Source: Candidatus Pseudomonas phytovorans (GTDB taxonomy: Bacteria; Pseudomonadota; Gammaproteobacteria; Pseudomonadales; Pseudomonadaceae). From it: a stretch of 64,000 bases of DNA. Location: contig CP119325.1 of the NCBI GenBank assembly GCA_029202525.1, forward strand, positions 385,001-449,000. Reading direction: 5' to 3'. The notes beneath the pieces are model-generated. The model worked only from the letters and a program-made list of their open reading frames with translations, was not told the origin of the DNA and did not search any database. The stretch's first letter is position 1, and every line of letters starts with the position of its first letter. Shown piece by piece: positions 62,450 through 64,000 of the stretch. The position numbers were made by a program, and so were the translations under genes.

Positions 62450-62817
62450 TGCGGGTTCCCCTTCTAATTCTTGTTGTCCCGGAGGCGTGGCCTGCGGCAA
62501 GAGGGAACGGCGGTCAAGACTGCCTGGCTTCGACGACCGAGCCCCTGCAAAAGCAGTCGGGCCTCATCAACGAATCACGTTCAACCCGAGTATAGACAGC
62601 GACCAAAGGCACGCAATGAAGCCTGTGAAATGAACTTCACTAAATGGCCAGATGCGTTGAAAACCGTGCGCTTGATAGGGTGTGGCGCAATAATGGCAGT
62701 CCGATATGCCGCAACATGCACACGTTTGCGCGACTTATAACAAATGCGTCTTAGGTATGCTGTATACCGAGCTACCTTAGTGTCTTCCGTTTGAAACGTA
62801 ATGTCCCTGGAGTTGTC
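62450..62817. other. Divergent promoter region of coxB and the unknown 213-aa gene
   Basis: A 368-bp gap; no gene seen. An inverted repeat GGTAT-gctgt-ATACC (62754-62768) lies 50 bp before the plus-strand gene. The cox promoter must be in 62450-62700 but I cannot assign boxes with confidence. Confidence 0.5.
62754..62768. promoter_or_regulatory. Inverted repeat GGTAT-N5-ATACC
   Basis: A 5-bp perfect inverted repeat upstream of the 213-aa gene. A possible operator. Confidence 0.35.
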
Positions 62818-63459
62818 ATGAACATCGCTGCTGTACGCGAGCAGGTAAGCCAAGCCCATCAACACGAAGGCCAGACCGGCCAATTGAAAGCGCGTCTCGA
62901 GCTGCAACTGCCCCATCTGCACCCCTCGATCCAACTGCCTGAGCAGGACGCCCAGGGTACTTTGGCGCGCTTCGTCAGCGCCTACATCGACCAGGTTCCG
63001 GAACTGCTGGAGGCCGCGCACGAGGTCGCCATCGAGGCCGGGATCGAGTCGCAGATCAAACCTGTACTGAAAATTGCCGAGGCCTACTTTCTGCAGCCGC
63101 CCGAGGTGATGGACGGGCATGTTGGCCTGGACTGCCTGCTGGATGAGGCATACCTGGCGCATCGCCTGGTGGAGGAGGTGAATGACCTGTATATCCGCCA
63201 CTTCCAGCAGCCGCTGATCCCTGTCGACACCACCGTCGCCAACCTGATTGCCCACCAGTTGATTGGCGAAGAATTTGCCAACCAGCTGGATGAAGTGGTG
63301 CACCACTCGGTGGATGAGATGCTCAATGACGCAAGCTTTGCGGTGGAATCGGTGGAAGCCTACCGCGAGAAGCTGAGTAGCCCGGCAACTGGTGAGGCAT
63401 GGAAACGCTGGCCTTGCCTGTCGCGCCAGCTGGGTGTCGAGCTGGGTCAACCGGCCTGA
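62818..63459 (+). CDS. Unknown helical protein next to the cox cluster
   Basis: A 213-aa soluble protein, mostly helical, rich in Glu/Ala/Leu, no signal peptide, no membrane span. It matches by position PA0104 of P. aeruginosa as I recall it. The start is ATG 62818 after CTGGAGTTGTC. No known family recognised. Divergence from coxB and proximity to the SulP gene say little about function. Confidence 0.78.
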   Translation: MNIAAVREQVSQAHQHEGQTGQLKARLELQLPHLHPSIQLPEQDAQGTLARFVSAYIDQVPELLEAAHEVAIEAGIESQIKPVLKIAEAYFLQPPEVMDGHVGLDCLLDEAYLAHRLVEEVNDLYIRHFQQPLIPVDTTVANLIAHQLIGEEFANQLDEVVHHSVDEMLNDASFAVESVEAYREKLSSPATGEAWKRWPCLSRQLGVELGQPA

Positions 63460-63469
63460 TATTCCTGCA

Positions 63470-63565
63470 CCGGCCTCTTCGCGGGCACGCCCGCTCCCAC
63501 AAGGACCGCACAGCATCTGAATTATGTGCGGTCCCTGTGGGAGCGGGCGTGCCCGCGAAGAGGCC
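63470..63565. repeat. REP pair (inverted)
   Basis: Copies at 63470-63504 (core GCGGGCACGCCCGC) and 63533-63565 (GCGGGCGTGCCCGC). It lies between convergent genes. Confidence 0.9.
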
Positions 63566-63591
63566 AGTTCAGGCAATACAAAACTTCAGCT

Positions 63592-64000
63592 TCAGGCCCC
63601 AACCCCCGCCGTAGTCCGCAACCGCCCCTCGATCCGCCGCTTCAACCGCCGCTGCTCGATCAACAACCGCGACCCGTTTGCAGCATTACTTCGGTGCCAA
63701 TCCTCCAGCAACTCAAGGCACGAGTGGTCGATATAGCTCAAGTTACCCAGCGGCACATGCAACGTGGTCCCTGCTGGCACGCCATCAAGCACCTGGGTCA
63801 GCGCCGGTACCTTGAGGAACGTCGCCGCACCGCTGAGCCGCAGCTCCATGTGCCCAAGCTTTTCCAGGTTCACCAGGTTGATCTTCAGCCGCGCCGCCTT
63901 GAACGCCAGCTTCAGCAAGGTCAGCGCAAAGCCCAGCAGCACGCCGGTCAGCAGGTCGGTGAAGATGATCGCCAACGCCGTCGCCGCATAAGTGAACATC
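63592..64000 (-). CDS. SulP-family anion transporter, 3' part
   Basis: The C-terminal 135 codons of a SulP transporter: last membrane segment (TDLLTGVLLGFALTLLKLAF), then the STAS domain (HMELRLSGAATFLKVPALTQVL and IDHSCLELLEDW). The gene is cut by the window end; the 5' part is outside. By comparison with P. aeruginosa it may be a sulfate or bicarbonate transporter near the cox cluster. Confidence 0.85.
   Translation of the reverse strand, partial: MFTYAATALAIIFTDLLTGVLLGFALTLLKLAFKAARLKINLVNLEKLGHMELRLSGAATFLKVPALTQVLDGVPAGTTLHVPLGNLSYIDHSCLELLEDWHRSNAANGSRLLIEQRRLKRRIEGRLRTTAGVGA

Noticed and set aside
8571..63565. CRISPR array from the regularly repeated palindromes
   Set aside because: Copies are dispersed singly or in inverted pairs, not in direct arrays with unique spacers. 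They are REP elements, and no cas genes are present.
1..64000. tRNA, rRNA, prophage, integrase or insertion sequence
   Set aside because: I looked for tRNA-like acceptor/T-arm patterns, transposase motifs and phage genes and saw none. Gene order is core-like throughout.

Overview
The window is a piece of a fluorescent pseudomonad chromosome, almost certainly Pseudomonas putida group. GC is high (about 60-65% by eye). Gene order over long stretches matches what I remember of P. aeruginosa and P. putida: gltP / ivy / algB-kinB / ampDh2 / dgcH / dsbA / cytochrome c4 / engB / ersA / polA / thrB / znuA-zur-znuCB / metNIQ, then the aa3 oxidase cluster. Intergenic gaps carry the roughly 35-bp REP palindromes (GCGGG..CCCGC followed by TCCCACAGG) typical of P. 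putida. I see no rRNA, tRNA, CRISPR, prophage, integrase or insertion sequence. The region reads as stable core genome.

Layout. 1-3.5 kb: glutarate catabolism (CoA-transferase, glutaryl-CoA dehydrogenase, divergent LysR regulator). 3.9-6.9 kb: proton-translocating transhydrogenase pntAA-pntAB-pntB. 7-8.5 kb: acetyl-CoA hydrolase/succinate CoA-transferase. 8.6-12.4 kb: a secreted-protein locus: DUF1127 protein, three DUF2388 paralogues, and a 651-aa exported protein carrying both a HExxH motif and an Lnb/DUF4105 domain. 12.5-19.9 kb: GFA protein, citrate-type transporter, TerC, Na/Pi cotransporter, membrane-anchored M16 peptidase, DUF5924/DUF2914 membrane protein. 20-23.5 kb: MCE lipid-transport operon with a STAS-permease fusion. 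23.5-26.3 kb: Gate-domain membrane protein and gltP. 27-32.3 kb: envelope-stress genes (Ivy lysozyme inhibitor, DUF1328, small membrane protein, BON protein) next to algB-kinB. 32.3-39.6 kb: c-di-GMP enzymes (EAL and GGDEF), AmpDh2 amidase, a nuclease-family protein, DsbA and two c-type cytochromes. 39.7-44.9 kb: engB, an ErsA/Spot 42-position sRNA, polA, DUF2782, thrB. 45-53.8 kb: zinc uptake and Zur, a lipoprotein, catalase HPII, and the methionine ABC importer. 54-62.4 kb: the complete caa3/aa3 oxidase set coxB-coxA-ctaG-coxC with SURF1, ctaA, ctaB and sco. The window ends with an unknown helical protein and the 3' end of a SulP transporter.

Functional links. The cox block encodes the oxidase subunits, heme A synthesis (ctaB, ctaA) and copper delivery (ctaG, sco). 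znuA and zur share a short divergent gap holding a Zur-box-like sequence. The sRNA between engB and polA has a promoter resembling those read by AlgU (sigma-22), tying it to the same envelope-stress network as algB-kinB.

The best candidates for undescribed biology are: (1) the DUF2388 x3 + HExxH/Lnb locus, with tandem ACTGTACT boxes upstream of its DUF1127 neighbour; (2) the structured 744-bp gap between gltP and the ivy-like gene; (3) an Ivy homologue whose canonical inhibitory loop is altered.
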